Source: Flavihumibacter sp.
GTDB taxonomy: Bacteria; Bacteroidota; Bacteroidia; Chitinophagales; Chitinophagaceae
Direction: 5' to 3'
Assembly (NCBI GenBank): GCA_025455285.1
Contig: JALOMU010000014.1
Location: forward strand, 1-12,843
DNA: 12,843 nucleotides
Part shown: in pieces, positions 1-5,843 of the stretch
Layout of the letters: each line of letters starts with the position of its first letter
Numbering within the stretch: the stretch's first letter is position 1
Position numbers and translations under genes: made by a program
Notes under the pieces: model-generated
The model's input: only the letters and a program-made list of their open reading frames with translations
What the model was told of the DNA's origin: nothing
Database searches by the model: none

Positions 1-338
1 TTGATATGATCCGCTCTTATGAGGATATGAAGAAAAAGGAGTGGGGGAGCTATAATCCTGAGACGCCACTGCTTGCAACAGAAAAAGGGAAACCGGTATA
101 TGCAAAATATTTATACCGGCTCGTGAAAAAGCACCTGGAAGGATTGACAACACTTCAGAAAAAAAGTCCGCATATTCTCCGGCATAGTTTTGCTACCCAT
201 TTACTAAACCAGGGAGCTGAGTTGAATGCGGTGAAAGAGTTACTCGGACATGCAAGTCTGGCAGCTACACAGATATACACCCACAACACGATTGGTAAAC
301 TCAAAGAAGTTCATAAAAAGGCCCATCCCAAAGGGTAA
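1..338 (+). CDS. Tyrosine recombinase XerC/XerD family, C-terminal part (5' end outside window)
   Basis: This is the catalytic C-terminal portion of a site-specific tyrosine recombinase, the family that resolves chromosome dimers at dif or integrates mobile DNA. The reading frame is open to the first base, so the true start lies upstream. Counting from the first visible Met at position 6, the signature [12 protein letters not shown] gives His56 and Arg59, [13 protein letters not shown] gives His82 and the Tyr91 nucleophile, so the visible half of the active site is intact. The protein ends shortly after the Tyr motif, as Xer proteins do. A XerC/D-like gene directly before hpf and the tRNA/tuf block is, as I remember it, a recurring Bacteroidota arrangement, which favours a housekeeping Xer protein over a phage integrase. 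XerC, XerD or another paralogue cannot be told apart without the N-terminal domain. Confidence 0.9.
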   Translation, partial: DMIRSYEDMKKKEWGSYNPETPLLATEKGKPVYAKYLYRLVKKHLEGLTTLQKKSPHILRHSFATHLLNQGAELNAVKELLGHASLAATQIYTHNTIGKLKEVHKKAHPKG

Positions 339-401
339 GATATTGCTCTAATTTGTTGTATGTGAATGATTTGCGAAAAATAAAAATAGTTACTGGCATT
401 C

Positions 402-432
402 TTGGAAAATGAGGCTGTTTATGTTATCTTCA
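402..432 (+). promoter_or_regulatory. Possible hpf promoter
   Basis: TTG at 402-404 is followed, about 20 bases later, by TATCTTCA at 425-432, a partial match to the Bacteroidota -7 box TAnnTTTG. It would give a leader of about 75 bases before the hpf start. It is the best candidate in the gap between the recombinase and hpf, but two of the -7 bases differ from consensus. Confidence 0.35.
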
Positions 433-441
433 TAGCAACAG

Positions 442-476
442 ACGGTCTAAAAACCTATGAATTATTCATAAACCGT
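442..476 (+). promoter_or_regulatory. Nested inverted repeat in the hpf leader
   Basis: An outer 5-base arm (ACGGT 442-446 with ACCGT 472-476) encloses a perfect 6-base inverted repeat (TATGAA 456-461, loop TTA, TTCATA 465-470). It lies between the proposed promoter and the hpf start, so it could fold as an RNA hairpin or be an operator. No T-run follows it, so it is not a terminator. Confidence 0.35.
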
Positions 477-514
477 AAGTTCTTTATTTATTGTTCACTT
501 TAAACGTGATTGTT

Positions 515-817
515 ATGAACGTTAACATTCAGACTGTACACTTTGATGCAGACATTAAGTTAGTGGAGTATGTAACCAGCAAACTGGAAAAGCTATCCAC
601 TTTTCACGACCGGATCATCAAAGTGGATGTCTTTTTGAAATTAGACAATGTTGTGCATCAGATTAAAGACAAAGTAGCAGAAATCAGAGTTCACGTCCCT
701 AAACACGATTTCTTTGTAAAAGCCAGTAGTAAATCATTTGAAGAGTCCTTTGACAGTGCATTGGATTCCCTGGTTAATCAAATAAAAAGAAAAAAAGAAA
801 AACAATTTGCCAGCTAA
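515..817 (+). CDS. hpf: Ribosome hibernation promoting factor, short form (HPF/YfiA family)
   Basis: A 100-residue ribosome-associated protein of the HPF/YfiA (sigma-54 modulation) family, which binds in the decoding region of the 30S subunit and inactivates ribosomes during stationary phase or stress. The sequence follows the family pattern: a beta strand (MNVNIQTVHFDAD), a helix (LVEYVTSKLEKL), further strands, and a helix (FEESFDSALDSLVNQIKRK) with a basic tail. The length matches the short form without the C-terminal dimerisation domain of long HPF. I chose the ATG at 515 rather than the in-frame ATG at 491, because the first strand of the fold starts there and the upstream residues do not resemble the family. 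It has its own terminator just downstream, so it is probably monocistronic. Confidence 0.9.
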   Translation: MNVNIQTVHFDADIKLVEYVTSKLEKLSTFHDRIIKVDVFLKLDNVVHQIKDKVAEIRVHVPKHDFFVKASSKSFEESFDSALDSLVNQIKRKKEKQFAS

Positions 818-827
818 AAAATACTCA

Positions 828-853
828 AGACCTCTCCGGAGGTCTTTTTTTTT
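828..853 (+). terminator. Rho-independent terminator after hpf
   Basis: A perfect 7-base stem, AGACCTC (828-834) with GAGGTCT (839-845), has a TCCG loop and is followed by a run of T to 853. It starts 10 bases after the hpf stop codon. Confidence 0.92.
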
Positions 854-913
854 GCCTGTAATTCAATGCTGGTGCGCACTGCGGGAAATTTTAAAAAAAA
901 TGAAGCCAAAATT

Positions 914-942
914 TTTGTATTTCTTAAATTCTTTTACCTTTG
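914..942 (+). promoter_or_regulatory. Promoter of the tRNA-tuf operon
   Basis: TACCTTTG at 935-942 is an exact match to the Bacteroidota -7 consensus TAnnTTTG. A TTTTG tract ending at 917 serves as the -33 element, with 17 bases between. It lies about 43 bases before the first tRNA and after the hpf terminator, so it most likely drives the four tRNAs and tuf. Confidence 0.7.
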
Positions 943-985
943 CCATCCCGTAAACAAAAAGGGAAGTTCTTTTAAACATTCAATC

Positions 986-1058
986 GCCACTTTAGCTCAG
1001 CTGGTAGAGCAACTGATTTGTAATCAGTAGGTCGTTGGTTCGATTCCGACAAGTGGCT
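986..1058 (+). tRNA. tRNA-Thr (anticodon TGT)
   Basis: A full cloverleaf of 73 bases. The acceptor arm GCCACTT (986-992) pairs with AAGTGGC (1051-1057), with discriminator T1058. The anticodon stem ACTGA/TCAGT holds the loop TTTGTAA, giving anticodon TGT. The T-arm carries GGTTCGATTCC. CCA is not encoded. First gene of a four-tRNA array before tuf. Confidence 0.97.
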
Positions 1059-1061
1059 CTT

Positions 1062-1073
1062 GTTTTATAAAAC
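1062..1073. repeat. Perfect 12-base palindrome filling the Thr-Tyr tRNA spacer
   Basis: GTTTTATAAAAC is identical to its reverse complement and ends exactly where tRNA-Tyr begins. It may be an AT-rich processing spacer; chance is also possible at this length and composition. Confidence 0.5.
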
Positions 1074-1156
1074 GGGCAGGTTCCAGAGCGGCCAAATGGG
1101 GCGGACTGTAAATCCGCTGTCTTTCGACTTCAGAGGTTCGAATCCTCTCCTGCCCA
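1074..1156 (+). tRNA. tRNA-Tyr (anticodon GTA)
   Basis: An 83-base tRNA with a long variable arm, as expected for bacterial tRNA-Tyr. The acceptor GGGCAGG (1074-1080) pairs with CCTGCCC (1149-1155), discriminator A1156. The anticodon stem GCGGA/TCCGC holds CTGTAAA, giving GTA. CCA is not encoded. Confidence 0.97.
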
Positions 1157-1160
1157 CATT

Positions 1161-1235
1161 ACTCATTGAATCGCAAGATTGAATGAGTTTAGTTCTTTTC
1201 ATTGGAATGAAATTGCTTTCAGAACTGATCTGAAA
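1161..1235 (+). promoter_or_regulatory. Three consecutive hairpins between tRNA-Tyr and tRNA-Gly
   Basis: The 86-base spacer holds three inverted repeats in a row: 1161-1172 with 1177-1188 (12 pairs less one G-G mismatch, GCAA tetraloop), 1198-1203 with 1206-1211 (TTCATT/AATGAA), and 1217-1222 with 1230-1235 (TTTCAG/CTGAAA). None has a clean T-run, so they look more like processing or folding elements of the tRNA precursor than terminators. The function is unknown to me. Confidence 0.5.
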
Positions 1236-1242
1236 ACAATAA

Positions 1243-1315
1243 GCGGAAGTAGCTCAATTGGTAGAGCGATAGCCTTCCAAGCTATAGGTTGCGAGTTCGA
1301 GACTCGTCTTCCGCT
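1243..1315 (+). tRNA. tRNA-Gly (anticodon TCC)
   Basis: A 73-base cloverleaf. The acceptor GCGGAAG (1243-1249) pairs with CTTCCGC (1308-1314), discriminator T1315. The anticodon stem ATAGC/GCTAT holds CTTCCAA, giving TCC. CCA is not encoded. Only 10 bases separate it from the next tRNA. Confidence 0.97.
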
Positions 1316-1325
1316 CATTTATTCC

Positions 1326-1400
1326 GCCGTTGTAGCTCAGGGGTAGAGCACTTCCTTGGTAGGGAAGAGGTCGTGAGTTCGATTCTCACTAACGGCTCCA
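1326..1400 (+). tRNA. tRNA-Thr (anticodon GGT), CCA encoded
   Basis: The acceptor GCCGTTG (1326-1332) pairs with TAACGGC (1390-1396) through one G-T wobble; the discriminator is T1397 and CCA is encoded at 1398-1400. The anticodon stem CTTCC/GGAAG holds TTGGTAG, giving GGT. It is the last tRNA before tuf and lies in the same apparent transcript. Confidence 0.97.
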
Positions 1401-1459
1401 GAGAGTCAACCGGTACGGAACGCAGGAAATGTGATCAGAGCTGGTAGTTCTTGATAACG

Positions 1460-1501
1460 GGTGCAAATGCACCTTATTTATAGGATGCCTCCAAAAGGAG
1501 G
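1460..1501 (+). promoter_or_regulatory. Two hairpins in the tuf leader
   Basis: The 139 bases between tRNA-Thr(GGT) and tuf hold two perfect inverted repeats: GGTGCA (1460-1465) with TGCACC (1468-1473), loop AA, and CCTCC (1488-1492) with GGAGG (1497-1501), loop AAAA. No T-run follows either. The GGAGG is 39 bases from the ATG, too far to act as a ribosome binding site. They may stabilise or mark the 5' end of tuf mRNA after the tRNA is cut off. Confidence 0.45.
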
Positions 1502-1539
1502 GTGGATAATTTTTAAACCACAACTTAAAAACAAATAAA

Positions 1540-2727
1540 ATGGCAAAAGAGACCTTTAAGAGGGAAAAGCCCCACGTTAACGTAGGTACTATTGGCCACG
1601 TTGACCACGGTAAAACCACTTTGACTGCCGCTATTACCAGCATTCTTGCTACCAAAGGTTTGGCGACGGCGAAGAAGTATGATGAAATTGATGGAGCTCC
1701 TGAAGAAAAAGAGCGTGGTATCACCATCAATACTGCACACGTAGAATATCAGACAGCAAACCGTCACTATGCTCACGTTGACTGTCCTGGTCACGCTGAC
1801 TATGTGAAGAATATGATTACCGGTGCTGCTCAGATGGACGGTGCTATCCTGGTTGTGGCTGCTACCGATGGTCCTATGCCTCAAACAAAAGAACACATCC
1901 TGCTGGCTCGCCAGGTAGGCGTTCCTAAGATCGTAGTGTTCATGAATAAAGTTGACCTGGTTGATGATCCTGAACTGTTGGAACTGGTGGAAATGGAAAT
2001 CCGTGACCTGCTGAGCTCTTATGGCTTCGACGGTGACAACACTCCGATCATCCAGGGTTCTGCAACCGGTGCATTGGCTGGTGAAGATAAGTGGGTTGCA
2101 AAAATCGACGAACTGATGGACGCTGTAGACAGCTACATTCCGCTGCCTCCCCGTCCGGTTGATATGCCATTCCTGATGTCTGTAGAAGACGTATTCTCAA
2201 TCACTGGTCGTGGTACTGTTGCTACCGGTCGTATCGAGCGTGGTCGTATCAAAGTTGGCGAAGGTGTTGAAATCGTTGGTCTGATGGAAAAACCAATGAC
2301 CTCTACTGTAACAGGTGTGGAAATGTTCAAGAAACTCCTCGATGAAGGTGAAGCTGGTGACAACGCTGGTCTGCTCCTCCGTGGTATTGAAAAGAAAGAT
2401 ATCCGCCGTGGTATGGTAATTTGTAAGCCTGGTTCTATCACTCCTCACACTGAATTCCGTGGAGAAGTATACGTACTGAGCAAAGAAGAAGGTGGTCGTC
2501 ACACTCCGTTCTTCAACAAGTATCGTCCTCAGTTCTACTTCCGTACTACGGACGTAACTGGTGAGTGTACGCTGCCTGAAGGAACTGAAATGGTGATGCC
2601 TGGTGATAACACCAACCTGAAAGTTACCCTGATTCAACCAATCGCTATGGAAAAAGGTCTGAAATTCGCGATCCGCGAAGGTGGCCGTACTGTAGGAGCT
2701 GGTCAGGTAACCGAGATCATTAAATAA
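1540..2727 (+). CDS. tuf: Elongation factor Tu
   Basis: EF-Tu is the GTPase that delivers aminoacyl-tRNA to the ribosomal A site. At 395 residues it has the normal full length. The G domain shows GHVDHGKT at 19-26 (P loop), RGITI at 59-63 (switch I), DCPGH at 81-85 (switch II, with the catalytic His85) and NKVD at 136-139 (guanine binding). Domains II and III follow, including [14 protein letters not shown] near residue 230 and the ending [11 protein letters not shown]. The gene is preceded by four tRNA genes from the same apparent promoter and closed by a strong terminator. Its codon use is strongly biased (CTG, CGT, GGT), as expected of a highly expressed gene. The ATG lies in an A-rich context without a Shine-Dalgarno sequence, normal for Bacteroidota. 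Confidence 0.99.
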   Translation: MAKETFKREKPHVNVGTIGHVDHGKTTLTAAITSILATKGLATAKKYDEIDGAPEEKERGITINTAHVEYQTANRHYAHVDCPGHADYVKNMITGAAQMDGAILVVAATDGPMPQTKEHILLARQVGVPKIVVFMNKVDLVDDPELLELVEMEIRDLLSSYGFDGDNTPIIQGSATGALAGEDKWVAKIDELMDAVDSYIPLPPRPVDMPFLMSVEDVFSITGRGTVATGRIERGRIKVGEGVEIVGLMEKPMTSTVTGVEMFKKLLDEGEAGDNAGLLLRGIEKKDIRRGMVICKPGSITPHTEFRGEVYVLSKEEGGRHTPFFNKYRPQFYFRTTDVTGECTLPEGTEMVMPGDNTNLKVTLIQPIAMEKGLKFAIREGGRTVGAGQVTEIIK

Positions 2728-2747
2728 GCCAGTAAGGTTAAATAGTT

Positions 2748-2795
2748 AAAATGGTCCCTTTGGGAGGCTTGCCCGAACTAAGGGACCATTTTTTT
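2748..2795 (+). terminator. Rho-independent terminator after tuf
   Basis: A 13-base perfect stem (2748-2760 with 2780-2792, core ATGGTCCCTT/AAGGGACCAT) has a 19-base loop that holds a further GGG/CCC pairing and ends in seven T (2789-2795). It starts 20 bases after the tuf stop. Confidence 0.93.
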
Positions 2796-2833
2796 ACTTT
2801 TTAATGTTTATTTTTGAAATTGTTGAACTGTTG

Positions 2834-2866
2834 TTTGGTGTTTGAGTTTGTAGTTATCTACGTTTC
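2834..2866 (+). promoter_or_regulatory. Possible promoter of tRNA-Trp (and secE-nusG)
   Basis: TTTG at 2834-2837 and TACGTTTC at 2859-2866 are spaced by 21 bases and resemble the -33 TTTG / -7 TAnnTTTG pair, with one mismatch in the last base. Since a terminator closes the tuf transcript, a promoter is needed here. Confidence 0.4.
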
Positions 2867-2890
2867 ACTTTTCACCTTTCACTTTTCACT
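2863..2890 (+). repeat. Two tandem 14-base TTTCACTTTTCAC repeats
   Basis: TTTCACTTTTCACC (2863-2876) is followed directly by TTTCACTTTTCACT (2877-2890), differing at the last base. The stretch is pure pyrimidine and A on this strand and ends six bases before tRNA-Trp. Confidence 0.8.
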
Positions 2891-2896
2891 TTCCAT

Positions 2897-2970
2897 ACGG
2901 GCATAGTTCAATGGTAGAATAGAGGTCTCCAAAACCTTAGATACGGGTTCGAATCCTGTTGCCCGTGCCA
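2897..2970 (+). tRNA. tRNA-Trp (anticodon CCA), 3' CCA encoded
   Basis: The acceptor ACGGGCA (2897-2903) pairs with TGCCCGT (2960-2966), discriminator G2967, and CCA is encoded at 2968-2970. The anticodon stem GAGGT/ACCTT (one G-T wobble) holds CTCCAAA, giving CCA for Trp. It lies between tuf and secE. Confidence 0.97.
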
Positions 2971-2997
2971 CTTAAAGTAAAATCAGTAACTTGCAAA

Positions 2998-3035
2998 AGC
3001 TCAACGGGCCTACAACCTGTTGAGTTCTTTTGTTT
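2998..3035 (+). terminator. Terminator-like hairpin between tRNA-Trp and secE
   Basis: CTCAACGGG (3000-3008) pairs with CCTGTTGAG (3016-3024), nine pairs with one G-T wobble, loop of seven, followed by the T-rich TTCTTTTGTTTCT. The T tract is interrupted, so it may end only part of the transcripts and let the rest read into secE-nusG. Confidence 0.5.
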
Positions 3036-3068
3036 CTGTGATTGATTGTAAATATGTAATCTTGTAGC

Positions 3069-3263
3069 ATGAATAAAGTAACAACCTACTTCAGCGAGTC
3101 CTATAAAGAGCTCATGGAAAAAGTGACCTGGCCTACCTGGGGACAGCTGCAGCAATCCACCCTGATCGTGCTGGTTGCAACTATCCTGATCACCCTGGTT
3201 ATCTGGCTGATGGATTTTGCTTCTAATTCTTTATTGAAAATGATCTATTCATTCTTTGCATAA
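3069..3263 (+). CDS. secE: Preprotein translocase subunit SecE
   Basis: SecE is the essential clamp subunit of the SecYEG channel in the inner membrane. The protein has 64 residues, the short single-span form usual outside enteric bacteria. It has an N-terminal amphipathic region (YFSESYKELMEKVTWPTW, the conserved cytoplasmic motif around KVTWPT) and one hydrophobic span at about residues 31-52 (LIVLVATILITLVIWLMDF). The stop codon overlaps the nusG start by one base (TAATG), so the two are probably translationally coupled. The gene lies 98 bases after tRNA-Trp, in the standard secE-nusG-rplK order. Confidence 0.96.
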   Translation: MNKVTTYFSESYKELMEKVTWPTWGQLQQSTLIVLVATILITLVIWLMDFASNSLLKMIYSFFA

Positions 3264-3829
3264 TGGAAGAAATTATAAACCAACAGGAAACCAAGTGGTA
3301 TGTGCTGCGCGTCGTAAGTGGCAAGGAGCGGAAAGTAAAGGAATATCTCGACAAGGAAATCAGTCGTGGCGGATGGAGTGAAGTGGTTAAACAGGTGTTT
3401 CTGCCGGTTGAGAAAGTTTATAAAGTGCAGAACGGGAAAAAAGTAATGCGCGAGCGGAACTATTATCCCGGGTATGTAATGATTGAAATTGTAGAGGGTA
3501 AATTAGGCGACGATCTTCGTGACACCATTAAAAATACCAGCAACGTAATTCATTTCCTGGGCAAAGACAACCCCATCGCTCTTCGCAAGGCAGAAGTGAA
3601 CAAGATGTTGGGTAAGATGGATGAAATGAGTGAGGCTGGTGGCATGAGTATGAGTGAGCCATTCATCGTTGGTGAAACAATCAAGATAATCGAAGGACCT
3701 TTCAATGACTTCAACGGTATCATAGAAGAAGTAAATGACGAAAAGAAAAAATTGAAAGTAACCGTTAAGATCTTTGGACGTTCAACTCCGGTGGAACTGA
3801 ATTATATGCAGGTGGAAAAATTGGCATAA
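3263..3829 (+). CDS. nusG: Transcription termination/antitermination factor NusG
   Basis: NusG binds the clamp of RNA polymerase, suppresses pausing, and links transcription to Rho or the ribosome. The 188-residue protein has the N-terminal NGN domain (about residues 10-115, starting WYVLRVVSGKE and containing the family motif YYPGYVMIE) and a C-terminal KOW domain (about 132-188; IVGETIKIIEGPFNDFNGII, then KVTVKIFGRSTPVEL). The NGN domain holds a short charged insertion before the YPGYV motif (KVQNGKKVMRERN). The start overlaps the secE stop by one base. A terminator follows 20 bases after the stop, so secE-nusG is separated from the rplK operon. Confidence 0.98.
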   Translation: MEEIINQQETKWYVLRVVSGKERKVKEYLDKEISRGGWSEVVKQVFLPVEKVYKVQNGKKVMRERNYYPGYVMIEIVEGKLGDDLRDTIKNTSNVIHFLGKDNPIALRKAEVNKMLGKMDEMSEAGGMSMSEPFIVGETIKIIEGPFNDFNGIIEEVNDEKKKLKVTVKIFGRSTPVELNYMQVEKLA

Positions 3830-3848
3830 GCTGCTATTCATCTAATTA

Positions 3849-3875
3849 AAAGTGCGCTAAAGGCGCACTTTTTTT
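3849..3875 (+). terminator. Rho-independent terminator after nusG
   Basis: AAGTGCGC (3850-3857) and GCGCACTT (3863-3870) form a perfect 8-base stem with a TAAAG loop, followed by T to 3875. The end of the T tract overlaps the -33 element of the next promoter. Confidence 0.92.
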
Positions 3876-3904
3876 GTTTATATCTGCTGTAATTCCTACC
3901 TTTG
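3873..3904 (+). promoter_or_regulatory. Promoter of the rplKAJL operon
   Basis: TTTG (3873-3876) and an exact TACCTTTG (3897-3904) are separated by 20 bases, a near ideal Bacteroidota promoter. It is the same -7 octamer as before the tRNA-tuf operon. Transcription would start at about 3910, leaving a leader of about 85 bases. Confidence 0.75.
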
Positions 3905-3940
3905 CGTCCCCAATCAATAGTTCTTTTTTCGAATTGGATT

Positions 3941-3973
3941 TGGGAGTCTGCCGATGCTACAGCAAGGCGGACG
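3941..3973 (+). promoter_or_regulatory. Candidate L1-binding autoregulatory hairpin in the rplK leader
   Basis: GTCTGCC (3946-3952) pairs with GGCGGAC (3966-3972), seven pairs with one wobble. Inside, TGC (3955-3957) pairs with GCA (3962-3964) across a small asymmetric internal loop (GA against A). GGGAG directly precedes and overlaps the stem. In many bacteria L1 represses its own L11-L1 transcript by binding a leader that mimics its 23S rRNA site, which is also a stem with an asymmetric internal loop near a GGGAG. The position before rplK fits; the assignment is by resemblance only. Confidence 0.5.
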
Positions 3974-3995
3974 TTAACACCAAAAAAGTAAAACT

Positions 3996-4439
3996 ATGGC
4001 AAAAGAAATCACTGGTTTCGTTAAGCTGCAGTGTAAAGGCGGTCAAGCCAACCCTGCACCCCCCATTGGTCCGGCCCTTGGTTCTAAAGGTCTGAACATC
4101 ATGGAGTTCTGTAAGCAATTTAATGCCAGAACTCAGGATAAAATGGGTAAAGTACTTCCTGTGCTGATCACAGTGTACTCTGACAAGTCGTTCGACTTCG
4201 TTATCAAAACTGCTCCAGCATCTGTTCAATTATTGGAAGCTGCCAAGCTCCAGAGCGGATCAAAAGAGCCAAACCGTTCAAAAGTTGGAAAAGTTACCTG
4301 GGCACAGGTAGAAGCAATCGCTAAGGACAAAATGCCTGACCTGAACTGCTTCACACTGGAAAGTGCCATGAAAATGGTAGCCGGTACAGCACGTAGCATG
4401 GGTATCACTGTTGATGGTGTTGCTCCATGGGAAAATTAA
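3996..4439 (+). CDS. rplK: 50S ribosomal protein L11
   Basis: L11 binds the GTPase-associated region of 23S rRNA at the base of the L7/L12 stalk. The 147-residue protein has the N-terminal domain with the proline-rich signature [21 protein letters not shown] and the RNA-binding C-terminal domain ending in [15 protein letters not shown]. The N-terminus [12 protein letters not shown] starts at the only sensible ATG, after an A-rich stretch. It is the first gene of the rplKAJL operon, with its own promoter and a structured leader. The rplA start follows 26 bases later. Confidence 0.99.
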   Translation: MAKEITGFVKLQCKGGQANPAPPIGPALGSKGLNIMEFCKQFNARTQDKMGKVLPVLITVYSDKSFDFVIKTAPASVQLLEAAKLQSGSKEPNRSKVGKVTWAQVEAIAKDKMPDLNCFTLESAMKMVAGTARSMGITVDGVAPWEN

Positions 4440-4465
4440 TTGTGTAACACAAAAACTTTTGAGCA

Positions 4466-5158
4466 ATGGCTATCACTAAAAAAAGAAAAGTAGTTAACCC
4501 CAAGGTTGATTCCAATAAAATTTATTCCCTTAAAGAAGCTTCTTCACTCGTTAAAGAAGTAAACATCGCAAAGTTTGATGCTTCTGTTGACCTGCATATC
4601 CGTTTGGGTGTTGACCCCAAGAAGGCAGATCAGGCTGTAAGAGGAACTGTAACGCTTCCCCATGGTACTGGTAAAACCAAGCGCGTATTGGTTTTATGTA
4701 CTCCTGATAAAGAGAACGACGCAAAAGCTGCAGGTGCTGATCACGTAGGATTGGATGAGTTTATCCAGAAAATTGAAAGCGGCTGGACAGATATCGATGT
4801 TATCATCGCAACTCCTTCTGTAATGCCCAAGATTGGTAAACTGGGTAAAGTACTCGGTCCACGTAACCTGATGCCAAACCCTAAAACAGGAACTGTTACG
4901 AACGATGTAGCTGCTGCTGTTAATGAGGTTAAAGGTGGTAAAATCGCATTTAAAGTGGATAAGGCTGGAATCGTACACGCTTCTATCGGACGTGTAAGTT
5001 TCGGTCCGGATAAAATTGCTGAAAATAGCCAGGAACTGATCAATGCAATCCTGAAACTGAAACCTGCAACCGCTAAAGGTACTTACCTGAAAGGCGTGAG
5101 CATGGCCAGCACGATGAGTCCGGGTATCACTATTGATACTAAAACTTTTATTCACTAA
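4466..5158 (+). CDS. rplA: 50S ribosomal protein L1
   Basis: L1 forms the mobile stalk at the E site and in many bacteria represses translation of its own L11-L1 mRNA. The protein has 230 residues, close to the usual 230-235, starting [16 protein letters not shown]. Domain II carries the family signature [20 protein letters not shown] at about residues 121-140, and the C-terminus returns to domain I ([20 protein letters not shown]). It sits between rplK and rplJ in the conserved order, with a 46-base gap to rplJ. Confidence 0.99.
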   Translation: MAITKKRKVVNPKVDSNKIYSLKEASSLVKEVNIAKFDASVDLHIRLGVDPKKADQAVRGTVTLPHGTGKTKRVLVLCTPDKENDAKAAGADHVGLDEFIQKIESGWTDIDVIIATPSVMPKIGKLGKVLGPRNLMPNPKTGTVTNDVAAAVNEVKGGKIAFKVDKAGIVHASIGRVSFGPDKIAENSQELINAILKLKPATAKGTYLKGVSMASTMSPGITIDTKTFIH

Positions 5159-5204
5159 TTCAAAAACCGTTCTCCTGTAAAGGGTAGAAATAAATCATAG
5201 CGGT

Positions 5205-5744
5205 ATGACTAAAGAACAAAAACAAGAAGTGATTGAACTGCTGAAAGGTAAGTTCGCTCAATATAACAACTTCTACATCACTGATACAGAAAGTCTTTCT
5301 GTAGCACAGGTTACCAAACTGCGCAGCGTATGCTTCAATAAGCAGGTGGAAATGAAAGTGGCTAAGAACACCCTGATCAAAAAAGCACTGGAATCTCTGG
5401 ATGCTGAAAAATATGCAGGTGTGTATGAAGCACTGAATAACGTAACTGCCCTGATGTTCTCTGAGAATCCGAAAGATCCGGCATTGATCATCTCTTCTTT
5501 CCGTACGGAATCCAAGAGTGAGCGTCCGATCCTGAAGGCAGCTTTCATCAATGGTGATATTTATGTTGGTGATGATCAACTCAAAGCGCTGACCAAAATC
5601 AAAACCAAAAATGAACTTATTGGTGAAGTTATTGGTCTGTTGCAATCTCCTGCTCAGCGCGTTATCGCTGCTTTGCTGGAAAAAGCAAACAAAGAAGGTG
5701 GCGAACCAGCTGCAGCTGCTGTTGAAGCAGCTCCTGCTGAATAA
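5205..5744 (+). CDS. rplJ: 50S ribosomal protein L10
   Basis: L10 anchors dimers of L7/L12 to the ribosomal stalk. The 179-residue protein starts MTKEQKQEVIELLKGKF and has the usual RNA-binding N-terminal domain (VEMKVAKNTLIKKAL, about residues 46-60) and a C-terminal helix for L7/L12 binding (about 140-170), ending in an Ala/Glu-rich tail. The 46-base gap before it is shorter than the long folded L10 leaders known in other phyla, so any such control would have to reach into the end of rplA. Confidence 0.98.
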   Translation: MTKEQKQEVIELLKGKFAQYNNFYITDTESLSVAQVTKLRSVCFNKQVEMKVAKNTLIKKALESLDAEKYAGVYEALNNVTALMFSENPKDPALIISSFRTESKSERPILKAAFINGDIYVGDDQLKALTKIKTKNELIGEVIGLLQSPAQRVIAALLEKANKEGGEPAAAAVEAAPAE

Positions 5745-5758
5745 GCACCAAAATATAT

Positions 5759-5828
5759 TCCCCTGCCTGAGGGGAGACTTAGCATTTTTTTAAAACCGCC
5801 GTCGGAGCAAACAGGCTGTGAAGACGGT
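5759..5828 (+). promoter_or_regulatory. Two hairpins in the rplJ-rplL spacer
   Basis: TCCCCT (5759-5764) pairs with AGGGGA (5770-5775), loop of five, and a run of seven T follows nine bases later (5785-5791). A second stem, GCCGTC (5798-5803) with GACGGT (5823-5828), ends 15 bases before the rplL ATG. The first resembles a leaky terminator or processing site; the second could affect rplL translation. L7/L12 is needed in several copies per L10, so some control in this spacer is plausible. Confidence 0.4.
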
Positions 5829-5843
5829 AAAAATCTAATCAAA

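Noticed and set aside
1..338. Phage integrase or integrative element next to the tRNA array
   Set aside because: The recombinase is followed by hpf rather than directly by a tRNA, and I saw no repeat of a tRNA 3' end, no phage genes and no transposase; a housekeeping Xer protein explains it.
1497..1501. GGAGG before tuf as a Shine-Dalgarno sequence
   Set aside because: It is 39 bases from the ATG and is paired in a hairpin; Bacteroidota genes seldom depend on such a site.
1525..1896. Minus-strand open frame over the start of tuf, and others at 1389-1730, 2133-2441 and 2197-2637
   Set aside because: They oppose the highly expressed tuf gene, and their translations have no recognisable domain.
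2863..2890. CRISPR-like repeat
   Set aside because: Only two 14-base direct repeats without spacers.
3874..4095. Plus-strand open frame overlapping the rplK promoter and start
   Set aside because: It would span the promoter and leader hairpin and overlaps rplK in another frame; its translation resembles no family.
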